Assembly (NCBI RefSeq): GCF_900114915.1
Contig: NZ_FOUS01000004.1
Span: 372,001 to 436,000 of the forward strand
Direction: 5' to 3'
From: Bradyrhizobium sp. Rc3b
GTDB lineage: Bacteria; Pseudomonadota; Alphaproteobacteria; Rhizobiales; Xanthobacteraceae
DNA length: 64,000 bases
Shown: piece after piece, positions 63,470 through 64,000 of the stretch
Layout of the letters: the number at the start of each line of letters is the position of its first letter
Position numbering within the stretch: position 1 is the stretch's first letter
The notes under the pieces: generated by a model
Databases searched by the model: none
The model's input: the letters and a program-made list of their open reading frames with translations, nothing else
What the model was told of the DNA's origin: nothing
Position numbers and translations under genes: made by a program

Positions 63470-63609
63470 TCGAATTGCCTCGTCGGGTTCCGCTTACGAA
63501 GGCCCTCCTTGGCACGATCTGCCGGATTTTTCTCGCAAATTTTTTCCGCAGTCCTGTCGGGGCGGGGCATATTGGCGCGTCTTTAGAACAGACGAGGAAA
63601 GTGTCGCCT

Positions 63610-63978
63610 ATGCTTTATGCCATCCTTTGCTATCACGATGAGGACTTCGTCGGCTCCTGGAGCAAGGAGCAGGACGAGGCCGTGATGAAGAAGCTCGCCG
63701 TGGTGCAGGAGAAGCTCACCCAGCAGGGCCGGCTCGGGCCGGTCGCGCGGCTGCTGCCGACCACGGCCGCCGCGACGTTGCGGAAGGAAGATCCTCCGCT
63801 GGTGCTGGACGGCCCCTATGCCGAGACCAAGGAGCAGCTGCTCGGCTTCTACATCGTCGACTGCAAGAATCTCGATGAGGCGCTCGACGTCGCCCGCGAC
63901 CTCGGCGCTGCCAATCCCGGCGGCGCCTATGAGGTGCGTCCCGTCGGCGTGTTCCGGCCCGGAGGAAACCTGACGTGA
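63610..63978 (+). CDS. DGPF/YCII-related protein
   Basis: The 122-residue protein starts MLYAILCYHDEDFVGSWSKE and carries LVLDGPYAETKEQLLGFYIV, the DGPF-type motif, with the C-terminal YEVRPVGVFRPGG. Proteins of this family are regularly encoded beside ECF42-group sigma factors. An ECF gene begins inside its stop codon here, in agreement. Its chemistry is not known. The frame is open upstream of 63610, but family similarity begins at that ATG. Confidence 0.88.
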   Translation: MLYAILCYHDEDFVGSWSKEQDEAVMKKLAVVQEKLTQQGRLGPVARLLPTTAAATLRKEDPPLVLDGPYAETKEQLLGFYIVDCKNLDEALDVARDLGAANPGGAYEVRPVGVFRPGGNLT

Positions 63979-64000
63979 GCGAGGCCGACACCGGCTGGAT
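63975..64000 (+). CDS. ECF sigma factor (ECF42 type), N-terminal fragment
   Basis: Only the first eight codons are present: a GTG start at 63975 overlapping the preceding stop (GTGA), reading MSEADTGW. A GGAGG ribosome site lies at 63961-63965. The call as an ECF sigma factor relies on the known pairing of DGPF proteins with ECF42 sigma genes, not on sigma domains, which are outside the window. Confidence 0.55.

Overview
The window is chromosomal DNA of an alphaproteobacterium, almost certainly Bradyrhizobium or a close relative (Nitrobacteraceae). The evidence is the high-GC coding style with strong GC3 bias, the DUF4164-zapA-6S RNA-fthC order, the yebC-ruvCAB order, many solute-uptake and amine-oxidation operons, and several families of intergenic palindromic repeats that I recognise from bradyrhizobial genomes. 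I see no tRNA, rRNA, insertion sequence, integrase, phage gene or CRISPR array. All calls come from reading the sequence and recalled family knowledge; no database was searched.

Region by region. 1-4.6 kb (minus strand): sugar-phosphate genes tkt, gap, pgk and the start of a class II fba. 5.0-7.8 kb (plus): a DUF4164 coiled-coil protein, zapA, 6S RNA, fthC and a YmdB-like phosphodiesterase. 8-12 kb (minus): a three-gene periplasmic molybdenum hydroxylase (2Fe-2S subunit, Mo subunit, triheme cytochrome c). 12.7-16 kb (minus): two related soluble chemotaxis receptors with the signalling domain first and a shared C-terminal domain; one also carries a PilZ domain. 16.2-21.7 kb (plus): yebC, ruvC, ruvA, ruvB, a Tat-exported metallophosphoesterase, a YbgC thioesterase and a DUF1348 protein.

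22-33 kb: a LysR regulator and a glutamine amidotransferase diverge from an operon encoding an N-carbamoyl-D-amino-acid hydrolase, a polar amino acid ABC transporter with two binding proteins, a NodB-fold hydrolase and a hydantoin/allantoin racemase. A lone peptide-type binding protein coupled to an amidohydrolase follows. The first set reads as hydantoin- or ureide-type catabolism in which a NodB-fold protein may replace the classical hydantoinase. 33-42.4 kb: a second LysR diverges from a nine-gene operon: polyamine-type ABC importer, a multi-subunit FAD/2Fe-2S amine or D-amino-acid dehydrogenase with two different catalytic-type subunits, and RidA.

42.5-57.8 kb: an ABC-F protein, dctA with a clear terminator, an NCS2 nucleobase permease with an SDR, a Kef-type antiporter, a sirtuin, then hyuA-hyuB (ATP-dependent hydantoinase/oxoprolinase type) followed by a TRAP transporter. 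57.8-64 kb: a roughly 650-bp structured intergenic repeat, a GST divergent from a TetR regulator with a 14-bp inverted-repeat operator candidate, a membrane chemotaxis receptor, a GhrA-like reductase, and at the edge a DGPF/YCII protein overlapping the start of an ECF sigma factor gene.

The common theme of 22-57 kb is uptake and stepwise opening of nitrogenous compounds (ureides, hydantoins, amines, nucleobases), with importer and enzymes encoded together each time.
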